Shown: positions 24,118-30,892 of the stretch, piece by piece
Position numbering within the stretch: the stretch's first letter is position 1
How the letters are laid out: every line of letters starts with the position of its first letter
Source of the DNA: an uncultured Lachnospiraceae bacterium
GTDB lineage: Bacteria; Bacillota; Clostridia; Lachnospirales; Lachnospiraceae
DNA length: 30,892 bases
NCBI GenBank assembly: GCA_900539715.1
Contig: UQDA01000028.1
Coordinates: 1-30,892 of the forward strand
Direction of reading: 5' to 3'
The notes under the pieces: generated by a model
What the model was told of the DNA's origin: nothing
What the model saw: the letters and a program-made list of their open reading frames with translations, nothing else
Database searches by the model: none
Made by a program: the position numbers and the translations under genes

Positions 24118-24343
24118 TTTTTCCAAAAGTAAGCATCCTATTTATCGCAGTTTCAGGCAATGGAGAAGCTACTGCGGCAAGCTTTGGCTTGCGCACAACG
24201 CCCCCTGGCATGTCATTGCCACAAAAAATATGCGGCTTTTTTACCATGAAAATGGTTTAAAACCGCATATTTCTGTATAGAGGATGTTATATTATTGTTA
24301 CAAGATGGGTGGGCAGGATATTATGTCAGTGTCACGTCATTCA
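24118..24343. other. Structured convergent intergenic region with terminator hairpin
   Basis: This stretch separates the kinase (+) from the HipA-like gene (-). It holds GGCAATG (24156-24162) with CATTGCC (24214-24220), inner hairpins TGC-G-GCAAGC/GCTTGC-GCA (24173-24195) and TGGCA/TGCCA (24206-24221), and then a two-level hairpin at 24226-24272. A 29-codon ATG frame (24160-24249, with three Cys) has no ribosome site. Confidence 0.55.
24226..24272 (-). terminator. Two-level hairpin terminator
   Basis: AAATATGCGG (24226-24235) pairs with CCGCATATTT (24263-24272), with an inner ACCAT/ATGGT stem. On the minus strand it is followed by TTTTTTGTGG, making it a good terminator for the HipA-like operon. 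On the plus strand the T run is short. Confidence 0.7.
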
Positions 24344-25513
24344 TCAAAAAACAGAAGTATTTACAGCATTTTTTAATTCTTCAAGTCTTCGAAAAAACAT
24401 TTCTTTCCATACTGTCATATCTTCAAAAATTTCTTCATCTATATCTTTTATCTGATGCATCCCAACATGTCTGACTGCTTCTATTGCCGCCTCCCGCTGC
24501 GTTTTTTTCTCAGGATAAACCGTTTGACAGTTTGCTCCATCTATCGTGTCATAACTTCCAAAGCTCTGATTAAAATCCATGATCGGATACAGTGAAACAT
24601 ATTCATTAGTCCGATTATCAACCAAAAATCCCCAGTTTTCCGGATGTCGGTCTATATTACCAACCAGATAATCAAGAATATTCATTCCATAATACGTCTC
24701 TTTATCAATCCGCAAACACTCATTCAATACATTCAAGTCATGATTTAACGCATATATTTCAAATGCCATTTTTGAAACGATAGAATACTGTCTGGATGTT
24801 ATAATTTTACTCTGAGTTACTTTTTGCCCATCATAAAAGCCTTCATCATATTTCACCTGTTTAAAGTCAAAGCATTGGCATAATCTACTTGCTAAAAGTT
24901 CTTTCTGAACAGCATCGTCACCACCATCTTTTAATAAAATGAAATCTTTTCCCCTTCTGATCCATGCTTTTGGAAAGCATCCTTTGGTGGATAAATCCGG
25001 TGCCAGTTCCTGATTTGTAACTGTCATTGGTTTTCCACGCAAAGAAAGTTCTACCACCGCCTCATTTAATGAATTATCATACAAATTTATCTTTTCGTAA
25101 GAAATGTCTTCATCACTCTTTTTTACCCAATAAACATCTGTCAATGATACACAGTGATATGATAATGCTATTTTAGCACGATCCCGATCCGTCATTGCCT
25201 GTGCCATTCCGATACTGTTTAAAATTTCTTTTGCATATTTCCTGTCCAAAGACAACACCCGCGAGGCACACCAATGATAAAAATTATTCATATTATTGAT
25301 CAGCGTATCAAAATCACAATCATTCTCCAAATAAAGATCATACGGAATAAACTTTTCGTCCAAAATAGCAGCCTCTCCACGCGTATTAATCTCTGCTACT
25401 TTTCGTTCACCATGCATGATATCGTAATACGTAATATCAGGATGGTCTCTTTTTCTTGCGTTATTATCATTAAGCTCAATTGTTGTTTTCGGCTGCAACA
25501 AACCATTATTCAT
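24344..25513 (-). CDS. HipA-like protein kinase
   Basis: A 389-residue protein of the HipA/CtkA-like kinase group. A probable ATP lysine, K195, lies in FILLKDGG. The catalytic loop reads GNIDRHPENWGFLVD (D288, N293), and the metal-binding DFN in YPIMDFNQSFGS (D313) follows. The start at 25513 leaves a 16-bp gap after the small upstream gene and has GGAG about ten bases upstream; a start at 25555 would overlap that gene. HipA kinases phosphorylate cellular proteins such as aminoacyl-tRNA synthetases and are usually paired with the HTH antitoxin HipB. No HTH protein is here. The substrate and toxicity are unknown. The gene is AT-rich and may have been acquired by transfer. Confidence 0.8.
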   Translation of the reverse strand: MNNGLLQPKTTIELNDNNARKRDHPDITYYDIMHGERKVAEINTRGEAAILDEKFIPYDLYLENDCDFDTLINNMNNFYHWCASRVLSLDRKYAKEILNSIGMAQAMTDRDRAKIALSYHCVSLTDVYWVKKSDEDISYEKINLYDNSLNEAVVELSLRGKPMTVTNQELAPDLSTKGCFPKAWIRRGKDFILLKDGGDDAVQKELLASRLCQCFDFKQVKYDEGFYDGQKVTQSKIITSRQYSIVSKMAFEIYALNHDLNVLNECLRIDKETYYGMNILDYLVGNIDRHPENWGFLVDNRTNEYVSLYPIMDFNQSFGSYDTIDGANCQTVYPEKKTQREAAIEAVRHVGMHQIKDIDEEIFEDMTVWKEMFFRRLEELKNAVNTSVF

Positions 25514-25529
25514 ATTATCACCACTCCAC

Positions 25530-25892
25530 TCACTCACGATACAAAGTATATTCAACTTTACGTACTTTCGATTTTTTGTCCTCGCTTCCCTCCAGATATG
25601 CCCAGAACATCAAATATATTTTTTTACCATCAATTACTGCAATTTCCAATGGAGTGGTCAGTCCTGTACCCATTGCCATAAAATTAATACATATTATCTT
25701 AAGATGATTTTCAAAAATATTTGTCTCTATCCTTTGTTTCTGAGAAATATCTTCAACAAAACTAATAGTTAAAATCAATTCAAAATAATTATCTCCGTTA
25801 ATATTTAAAGTAAGATCACTATTCTCATTAAATAAAAACACAGTTCCGTAACTGATAATTTCCCGATTCTGAGAGCTTAATTTTACTTGCAT
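25530..25892 (-). CDS. Small protein of unknown function, partner of the HipA-like kinase
   Basis: This 120-residue protein has alternating hydrophobic beta-type stretches (ISYGTVFLFNENSDLTLNIN, YFELILTISFVED, IYLMFWAYLEGSED). It has no helix-turn-helix, signal peptide or membrane segment. The start is ATG 25892, with GAGAGG eight bases upstream; a GTG three codons earlier overlaps that site. It ends 16 bp before the kinase gene and shares an excellent promoter, so it could be an antitoxin-like or substrate-like partner. I recall similar small genes beside HipA-like kinases in Clostridia, but cannot name a domain with certainty. Confidence 0.7.
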   Translation of the reverse strand: MQVKLSSQNREIISYGTVFLFNENSDLTLNINGDNYFELILTISFVEDISQKQRIETNIFENHLKIICINFMAMGTGLTTPLEIAVIDGKKIYLMFWAYLEGSEDKKSKVRKVEYTLYRE

Positions 25893-25922
25893 TTTTGTCA
25901 CCTCTCAACTAAAGATGTTTTT

Positions 25923-25951
25923 ATTGTAACATGTTCCTATTTTACAAACAA
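25923..25951 (-). promoter_or_regulatory. Extended -10 promoter of the HipA-like operon
   Basis: On the minus strand TTGTTT (25946-25951), 17 bp, TACAAT (25923-25928), with TG one base before the -10. It lies 30 bases upstream of the small partner gene and just downstream of the S8 protease stop. Confidence 0.75.
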
Positions 25952-25965
25952 GGCATTTTCCATTT

Positions 25966-27687
25966 TCACACTGGTATGCTGTCACGAACGCATAATACCC
26001 CATAACCGACCTTCTCATTCGGATATACCGCCTCCCCCCGCAGCGGCCTCGCCCCTCTCCTCAGATACGCCTTCACCTTCTCCCCATACAGATACCTGTC
26101 GTTTTCCTGCACGATTCCCCATTCCATCAAAAGCGCCGCTGCCCCGGTCACGAGCGGCGCAGCGAATGACGTTCCTGTCACGCGCCTGCTGCCGCCTCCC
26201 GCCGCCGGAACAAGTATTTCCACACCGGGCGCAGTCAGATCCGGCTTCGTCTCAGAAAATACCAGCCTGTTTAGCGCCGACATCCTCTCACCTCTCCCGG
26301 AAAAGTCCGCATATGCCTCATAGTAAGGCTGCATTGCCCCCACTGTAATGACTTTCTGCGCCGTAGACGGAACCGTCAGCGTCAGCTCTGCGTCGGGGCG
26401 GACAAATCTCGTATCAGCAGACCGGCTCTCCGCTCCCGGCAGATACATCTGAACTGCTCCGGAAACAATTTTTTTCGGTCTCATGCTTACCTTCCAGATT
26501 CCCGCCTCCACAAACTCATCCACTGCCAGCATATCAAAAAAGATCTCCTGCCGCACAGAATAAGGCGACGGCTGTCCCGCATAGACCAACACCTCCGTCT
26601 GCCCCAACATCACATCAATCCGCCCCTTTGTCCCATACTGCACCGCAGCTGTCTGCCCCGACGGCGATATCAGACGCACATCTACCTCATCCGCATAGTC
26701 TTTCCAAAGCTGGATGCTCAGCGTCCTTTCATATTCTCCCACCACAAGCTCGGCAGTCTGCTCCTCTCCCTCCAAAAGCCTCGCCGAAAAATGTCCGCCC
26801 GCCGCTCCTTCATTTCCGCTCCCGACGCAGATGACTGTCCGCCCGCTCTCTGCCGCATTATCTAAAAAGCGTGTCAGCAAAGAAGAACCGTCATGAGGGC
26901 CGTAGCTGTTGCCAAAGCTGATGTTGACCGCTACCGGCATCTGCAAAAGCTGCGCCTTTGTCAGCGCCCATGTTACCGCCTGCATCAGCTGGAGCGTATG
27001 GGGGTATCCGCTCTGCTTCTGCGAAAGCTTTACCACCAACAGCTCTGCCTCCGGAGCAGCGCCGCGCAAAAGCTCCGACGGATTTGAGCCAGCCGCTATC
27101 GCCGCCACTGCCGTCCCGTGCCCCGAGCGATCGATGCTCGGAATCTTTTCATAAGCTGCTTCCCTGCTTTGCTCTGCCAACGCCCTGTCGAGCTCCTCCT
27201 TGGAAAATTCCCGTTCCAGCTCCTGATCCCACAAAAAGACGATACGGCTGCTCCCATCTGCATTGCGGAAATCCGGCAAAAAAAAATCTATCCCTGAATC
27301 CAGCACCGCCACCAGGACTCCCCGACCGCTCAGCCTTCCTCCGGTCGCACTCCCCTGTGTCAGCGGCAGAATGCAGCTTACCCGCTTCGCCTCATATAGC
27401 CCCGTCTGCAGATTTTTCGGCATTTCCACATATTCTACCTCAGGAAAATCCGTAAGGCTCCCGACCTGTTCTTCCGGCAGCCTCACTACCGCATAGCCCG
27501 CAAGCAGTTCCTCGACCTCTATTCCCTGTTTCCGAAGCCCCTCCAGGCTCCCGCTGTATTTAATTATCAGTTCCCGTACCGTGCCGCCTTCCAGGACTCC
27601 CACATTCAAAACTCCTGAACGCTCTCTCTGCCTCTCCGTAGACAAAAGGCTCAGCTGCAAAATATCTTCCAGCTTCTCTGATTCCAT
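25966..27687 (-). CDS. Subtilisin-like S8 protease, Csp-like
   Basis: A 573-residue protein with an intact triad: D130 (VAVLDSGID), H190 (DRSGHGTAVA) and S507 (VTGTSFAAPLVTG). It has an N-terminal region of about 110 residues resembling a short prodomain, and a large insert between the His and Ser blocks. That layout is found in the Csp germination proteases of Clostridia (CspB group) and related intracellular subtilases. No signal peptide is present. GGGGAGCGG precedes the start. A role in spore germination is possible, but no spore genes are near, so general intracellular proteolysis fits as well. No clear terminator separates it from the promoter of the next operon. Confidence 0.85.
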   Translation of the reverse strand: MESEKLEDILQLSLLSTERQRERSGVLNVGVLEGGTVRELIIKYSGSLEGLRKQGIEVEELLAGYAVVRLPEEQVGSLTDFPEVEYVEMPKNLQTGLYEAKRVSCILPLTQGSATGGRLSGRGVLVAVLDSGIDFFLPDFRNADGSSRIVFLWDQELEREFSKEELDRALAEQSREAAYEKIPSIDRSGHGTAVAAIAAGSNPSELLRGAAPEAELLVVKLSQKQSGYPHTLQLMQAVTWALTKAQLLQMPVAVNISFGNSYGPHDGSSLLTRFLDNAAESGRTVICVGSGNEGAAGGHFSARLLEGEEQTAELVVGEYERTLSIQLWKDYADEVDVRLISPSGQTAAVQYGTKGRIDVMLGQTEVLVYAGQPSPYSVRQEIFFDMLAVDEFVEAGIWKVSMRPKKIVSGAVQMYLPGAESRSADTRFVRPDAELTLTVPSTAQKVITVGAMQPYYEAYADFSGRGERMSALNRLVFSETKPDLTAPGVEILVPAAGGGSRRVTGTSFAAPLVTGAAALLMEWGIVQENDRYLYGEKVKAYLRRGARPLRGEAVYPNEKVGYGVLCVRDSIPV

Positions 27688-27730
27688 ATCCGCTCCCCAT
27701 AAGCGTTTTTTTATCTTATGCGCCGTCCCC

Positions 27731-27770
27731 GCTCTTTATCAGCTCTTTATCAGCTCTTTATCAGCCCTTT
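27731..27770. repeat. 11-bp tandem repeat, three copies plus a partial
   Basis: The unit GCTCTTTATCA occurs at 27731-27741, 27742-27752 and 27753-27763, then decays. On the minus strand each unit reads TGATAAAGAGC. The first of these supplies the PAP2 stop codon, so the repeat adds backup stops. Confidence 0.85.
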
Positions 27771-28273
27771 GCCTTCCATCCGGTCAGCCTGCACGCAAGC
27801 CATCCTGCTGCAATACCCAAAAGCGCGCCTCCAAGCACGTCGGTCGGATAATGAACATATAAATACAGCCGCGAAAAGCCAATGAGCACAGCCAGCGCCC
27901 CCGCCGGTATCCATGCCCTGCTCCCTGCAAAAAACAGCGCTGCAGCTGCTGCAAACGACGCCCCTGTATGCCCTGACGGAAAGGAAAAATCCTTCGGCGC
28001 CCTTATCAAAAGCTGAATCCCCGTATTTACATCAAACGGTCTTACCCGCGCCGCTGCCGGCTTCAATATCACGTTGCACAAAATAATCTCTATGATCAGG
28101 CTCACTGACATCACAATCCCTATCCTGCGCGTTTTGGGAAAGCACAAAAGCAGCGCTGAAAGCGCTATCCACAGAATACCATAATTGCCGAGCGCTGTGA
28201 CCGCCGGCATCAGCATATCCAGAAAGCTGCAGCGCATAAATTCCTGAATATAGTCCAAAATTGCAAGTTCCAT
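27761..28273 (-). CDS. PAP2-family membrane phosphatase
   Basis: A 170-residue protein with five or six membrane helices and the three phosphatase motifs: KPAAARVRPF (71-80), FPSGHTGASF (98-107, with H102) and SRLYLYVHYPTD with its second histidine. It probably removes phosphate from undecaprenyl diphosphate or phosphatidate on the outer face of the membrane. Of three consecutive ATG codons, the third (28273) is placed best after AAGGA. A terminator hairpin separates it from the phosphoribosyltransferase upstream, so it is likely read from its own promoter. Its stop lies in an 11-bp tandem repeat. Confidence 0.9.
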   Translation of the reverse strand: MELAILDYIQEFMRCSFLDMLMPAVTALGNYGILWIALSALLLCFPKTRRIGIVMSVSLIIEIILCNVILKPAAARVRPFDVNTGIQLLIRAPKDFSFPSGHTGASFAAAAALFFAGSRAWIPAGALAVLIGFSRLYLYVHYPTDVLGGALLGIAAGWLACRLTGWKAKG

Positions 28274-28301
28274 CATCATTCCTTTCCGCCCTTCCTATAA
28301 A

Positions 28302-28336
28302 ATAATAGAAAGCGCGCCCGGCGCACTTTCTATTAT
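28302..28336 (-). terminator. Hairpin terminator after the phosphoribosyltransferase gene
   Basis: ATAATAGAAAG (28302-28312) pairs with CTTTCTATTAT (28326-28336), with an inner GCGC/GCGC stem and a CCG loop. On the minus strand TTTATAGG follows, so the T run is short. The hairpin is strong. Confidence 0.75.
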
Positions 28337-28364
28337 CATGAGCAAATCTTTATTTGTATCATCT

Positions 28365-29006
28365 TTATAATTTGGAATATCCGTATCCGTTTACCATTGC
28401 GTCCAGCTTCTGCTTATTTTTACAATATGGACACGCAAATGCGTCGTATGCCTGATATCCCGGCACATCGTCCGTCGTGAAGATAGACTCAACCTTGTGC
28501 CCGTTTATCTGGTCGATGGCCGAAAAAACGCAGCATATCTGTTGTACATTACCGCCGTAATAATCAATACATTCCAGACTTCTGTTCATTGTCAGCCCTG
28601 TCGTTGCCGTTGCCATCAGCAGCACAATATTTTTGCCTTTGATGGCGCTTACCAGATTATCCCTGAAAAGCATCTGATTATTGATATTGAATTCAGGAGT
28701 CACCACGTATACGGTCTGGTGCATATTCTGGTTCGGGAAATTACCTCTTTCCAGCTCCTCCGCCATATACGCCCCTATCACCTCGCTGCCGTCCATGCAC
28801 ACTATCGTATCCACGACCGTCTCCACCGGAAAGCGCTGAACGAACGCCTGCGCCACTGCACAAGCCTCGCTCCGCCTTGTTTTTAAGCCTGTCATATCCA
28901 CATAATAATTGATATGGGAATGACTCGTCGCAAAGTGTCCCGGAATCGCACGCAGAATAATATTGTTTCCTGCTTTTGAATAAAATTTCATCACTTTGTT
29001 TTCCAT
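28365..29006 (-). CDS. Atypical orotate phosphoribosyltransferase-like protein
   Basis: This 213-residue protein has the type-I phosphoribosyltransferase layout: a hood-like start (RAIPGHFATSHSHINYYVDM), VDTIVCMDGSEVIGAYMAEEL and a PRPP-loop equivalent, NIVLLMATATTGLT (126-139). In that loop the two acidic residues of the usual VDD-TTG motif are replaced by Met-Ala. The C-terminus ends with ACPYCKNKQKLDAMVNGYGYSKL, a CxxC pair (C192/C195) that may bind metal. It may act on a base other than orotate or be regulatory. The start at 29006 has AAGGGG seven bases upstream. A strong promoter lies about 115 bp upstream. Confidence 0.7.
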   Translation of the reverse strand: MENKVMKFYSKAGNNIILRAIPGHFATSHSHINYYVDMTGLKTRRSEACAVAQAFVQRFPVETVVDTIVCMDGSEVIGAYMAEELERGNFPNQNMHQTVYVVTPEFNINNQMLFRDNLVSAIKGKNIVLLMATATTGLTMNRSLECIDYYGGNVQQICCVFSAIDQINGHKVESIFTTDDVPGYQAYDAFACPYCKNKQKLDAMVNGYGYSKL

Positions 29007-29119
29007 ACTCCAGCCCCTTTCTTCCGCATCCCTCTCCACGCGAAATCACCGTGCCTTTGGCAGTTATCGGACGACGCAGGCAAAATAGCTGTTTTTATTC
29101 TGCCTTCTGTATAGAAACA

Positions 29120-29148
29120 ATTATATATTTTATCCAATTATAATGCAA
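29120..29148 (-). promoter_or_regulatory. Promoter of the phosphoribosyltransferase gene
   Basis: On the minus strand TTGCAT (29143-29148), 17 bp, TATAAT (29120-29125), close to consensus. It gives a leader of about 105 bases with a short TGCC-AAA-GGCA hairpin near 29056-29066. I could not match the leader to a known riboswitch. Confidence 0.75.
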
Positions 29149-29170
29149 TAACTTTTATTTTTTCAGCGAT

Positions 29171-30442
29171 TCAGACAAATAAATGCTCTGCTAATGCCTC
29201 CAACGCAGCTGTATCCTTTACTCCCGCCGTTTCAAACGCGGAATGCATGGCAAGCTGTGCCAGCCCCACATCCGCCGACGGGATGGAAACATGAGCGGTA
29301 GAAATATTTCCAAGCGTTGAACCGCCCGCCATGTCAGACCGGTTTGCAAATGTCTGCAGCGGAATATCCCACATTCTGCATACATCCCTCACTACAGCCG
29401 CCGAAAAACCGTCCGTTGTGTAGCGCTGACTTCCATTATACTTTAACACCACCCCGCCGTTGATATAAGGGCGGTTGGTCGGGTCGGATTTTTCAGGATG
29501 ATTCGGATGAACCGCATGACCGTTATCCGCCGACAATAAAAAGCTGTTCTGATAAAATTTCCGCTTCTGAATCCCGTTCATATGACGGTCTTCCAAAAGG
29601 ATTTCCAGAAATTCCTCCAGCAAGGTTGAATCCGCACCCTGTTTTGTGCCGCTTCCCACTTCCTCGTTATCAAACAGCGCATAAACGCTGACATACTCTT
29701 TCGGATCCGACTTCAAAAATCCTGTCAGAGTCGCATACGCGCACTGCAGGTCGTCCAGCCTCGGAGAACCTATCAGCGAATTGTCCGCTCCCATCACCCT
29801 TCCCCTGTCACGGTTGTATACATACAGGTCGCTGCCGAGCACATCCTCCTCAGAAATCCCCAGTTCCTTCGCGCACAATCCCAGAACCGTCATCTCCTGA
29901 TCCATTCCCATCAGAGGCGCCATATCCGTCTGAGGGTTATATTTAAACCCGTCATTAATCTCCCTGTTAAAATGCACTGCTACATTTGGTATCACCAAAA
30001 GGTCTTTTCGGAAGTTTACAAGGCGCTGTTCCACCTCTCCTTCTCCGTTCTTTACAAAAACGCGTCCTGCTGCGGAAAGAGGGCGGTCCAGCCATGTGCT
30101 CAGTATCATGCCGCCATAGCGCTCTGTATTGAGCTTCACATATTTGCCTTCTACCTTCTGCTCCGGCACCTCCTTGAGCTTAAAGCACGGGGAATCGCTG
30201 TGACTTGCCGCTATCCTGAATCCTTTTCCCCCGTTTTCCGGAATCCGCGCCGCAATCACAGCAGAACCGTTCTGCACCGTGTAATAACGGCCGCCCGGCT
30301 GTATCCCTTCTGCACCAAGTTCCTCTATCCGCACAAACCCTTCCTCCTGCAAAAGCTTCTCCACATTTGCCGCAGCATGGAACGCGGTAGGGCTTTCTTC
30401 GATAAATTTCAGCATTTCTTCAGTCAATATCTGTTCGTTCAT
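29171..30442 (-). CDS. M18 family aspartyl aminopeptidase
   Basis: A 423-residue cytoplasmic metallopeptidase. Zinc-site motifs are readable: IAASHSDSPCFKLKE (H81, D83), ALFDNEEVGSGT, and the C-terminal VGLAQLAMHSAFETAG histidine. The family removes acidic residues from peptide N-termini and forms large tetrahedral 12-mers. The N-terminal FIEESPTAFHAAANVEKLL is typical. AAAGGA precedes the start, and a good promoter (TTGACA/TATAGT) lies about 60 bases upstream. It appears monocistronic. It and the M28 enzyme give the window two peptidases for peptide use. Confidence 0.93.
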   Translation of the reverse strand: MNEQILTEEMLKFIEESPTAFHAAANVEKLLQEEGFVRIEELGAEGIQPGGRYYTVQNGSAVIAARIPENGGKGFRIAASHSDSPCFKLKEVPEQKVEGKYVKLNTERYGGMILSTWLDRPLSAAGRVFVKNGEGEVEQRLVNFRKDLLVIPNVAVHFNREINDGFKYNPQTDMAPLMGMDQEMTVLGLCAKELGISEEDVLGSDLYVYNRDRGRVMGADNSLIGSPRLDDLQCAYATLTGFLKSDPKEYVSVYALFDNEEVGSGTKQGADSTLLEEFLEILLEDRHMNGIQKRKFYQNSFLLSADNGHAVHPNHPEKSDPTNRPYINGGVVLKYNGSQRYTTDGFSAAVVRDVCRMWDIPLQTFANRSDMAGGSTLGNISTAHVSIPSADVGLAQLAMHSAFETAGVKDTAALEALAEHLFV

Positions 30443-30497
30443 GATAAATCCTTTCTGTTTTACGCCGTATTATCTTATTTTTTCCGGCAACAATAAC

Positions 30498-30527
30498 ACT
30501 ATAAGTTTTTCAGCAAACACATGTCAA
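30498..30527 (-). promoter_or_regulatory. Promoter of the M18 aminopeptidase
   Basis: On the minus strand a perfect TTGACA (30522-30527), 18 bp, TATAGT (30498-30503). Its expected start point is about 50 bases before the gene. Confidence 0.75.
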
Positions 30528-30557
30528 TAGCAATCCGAAAAAAGGAGGATGTTTATC

Positions 30558-30785
30558 ATGTATTCAGACAACCCACAATTCAAATCTATCTTTTCCGGAA
30601 ACGATTCAGAAAAGCCTTCCGATATGGCTGACAATACCGTTCTTTCCCCCGACGGGGTCAATCCGGTAGCCAAAAATGACGAAACGCCTTCCGAATCCGG
30701 GATTTTTGACGATGTTCCCGGCATCCTTATCCCCGGCGCAGTGCCGCCCGCCTATTTTCCCGGATTTCCAAACCGTCCGGTATAA
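30558..30785 (+). CDS. Small Pro-rich hypothetical protein
   Basis: A 75-residue protein starting MYSDNPQFKSIFSGND. It has an acidic, serine-rich middle and a hydrophobic, proline-rich end (GILIPGAVPPAYFPGFPNRPV). The start at 30558 is set by AGGAGG nine bases upstream; the earlier ATG at 30549 overlaps that site. There is no signal peptide or Cys. I do not recognise the family. It is read divergently from the M18 gene, and its own promoter is not obvious. The strong ribosome site argues that it is real. Confidence 0.65.
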   Translation: MYSDNPQFKSIFSGNDSEKPSDMADNTVLSPDGVNPVAKNDETPSESGIFDDVPGILIPGAVPPAYFPGFPNRPV

Positions 30786-30848
30786 TCCCCCTGCGCTCCG
30801 CTCATAATTGTATTTTTATAGAATCGGAAAGAAATTTTCCTCTCGTAT

Positions 30849-30875
30849 AAAAAAGCATCCTGCTCTGCAGGATGC
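30849..30875 (-). terminator. Terminator of a minus-strand gene beyond the right edge
   Basis: GCATCCTGC (30855-30863) and GCAGGATGC (30867-30875) form a perfect 9-bp stem with a TCT loop. On the minus strand it is followed by TTTTTT, and on the plus strand no T run follows. It marks the end of a gene entering from the right. Beside it lies a CCGCC/GGCGG hairpin (30877-30889). Confidence 0.8.
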
Positions 30876-30892
30876 ACCGCCTGCGGCGGGTC

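Noticed and set aside
29007..29119. Riboswitch in the phosphoribosyltransferase leader
   Set aside because: The leader was compared by eye with c-di-GMP, ZTP, THF and guanidine types and no core motif matched. Only a short hairpin is visible.

Overview
The window looks like chromosomal DNA of a Gram-positive, Clostridia-type anaerobe, most likely a Lachnospiraceae (Clostridium cluster XIVa) gut bacterium. The basis is moderate GC, strong AGGAGG ribosome binding sites, sigmaA-type promoters, AgrA/AgrC-type LytTR regulators, a Csp-like subtilase, and an argCJBD cluster read divergently from argG. No rRNA, prophage, CRISPR array or intact insertion sequence was seen. The species cannot be named from this sequence alone.

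Layout. 1-260: tRNA-Val(UAC), tRNA-Met(CAU) and two strong hairpin terminators. 275-6447: envelope and surface functions. These are a secreted trypsin-like protease (-), a GT-C type membrane glycosyltransferase followed by a small unknown protein (+), and a tight three-gene operon (-) of GT2 glycosyltransferase, permuted NlpC/P60-like hydrolase and MprF/YbhN-type membrane protein. A palindrome-rich non-coding stretch lies at 1209-1360. 6552-7416: two half-size DMT-superfamily transporters (YdcZ type and EamA type).

7528-16015: arginine biosynthesis. On the minus strand, argC, a DNA-deoxyinosine glycosylase/GNAT fusion, argJ, argB, argD and an orphan solute-binding protein are read away from argG (+). 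The argC-argG gap carries two good sigmaA promoters and several ArgR-box-like palindromes. argF and argH are not in the window.

16178-25892: an accessory, patchily AT-rich region. It has a DUF1294 membrane protein and an orphan LytTR response regulator, a decayed stretch with a 17-bp perfect hairpin, and an MNT/HEPN toxin-antitoxin pair. The HEPN gene appears frameshifted in a T5 run, and the pair lies between two 21-bp direct repeats, one of which is the 3' end of an M28 aminopeptidase gene. Then follow a cytoplasmic GH20-type hexosaminidase, an Agr-like LytTR regulator/GHKL kinase pair, a structured convergent intergenic region, and a HipA-like kinase preceded by a small non-HTH partner with its own extended -10 promoter.

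25966-30892: housekeeping-like genes: a Csp-like S8 protease, a PAP2 phosphatase (its stop lies inside an 11-bp tandem repeat), an atypical phosphoribosyltransferase, an M18 aminopeptidase, a small Pro-rich protein, and a terminator for a minus-strand gene beyond the right edge.

The best candidates for something undescribed are the HipA-like kinase with its small beta-rich partner, the frameshifted HEPN/MNT cassette between direct repeats, the glycosylase-acetyltransferase fusion inside the arginine operon, and the two structured intergenic regions.
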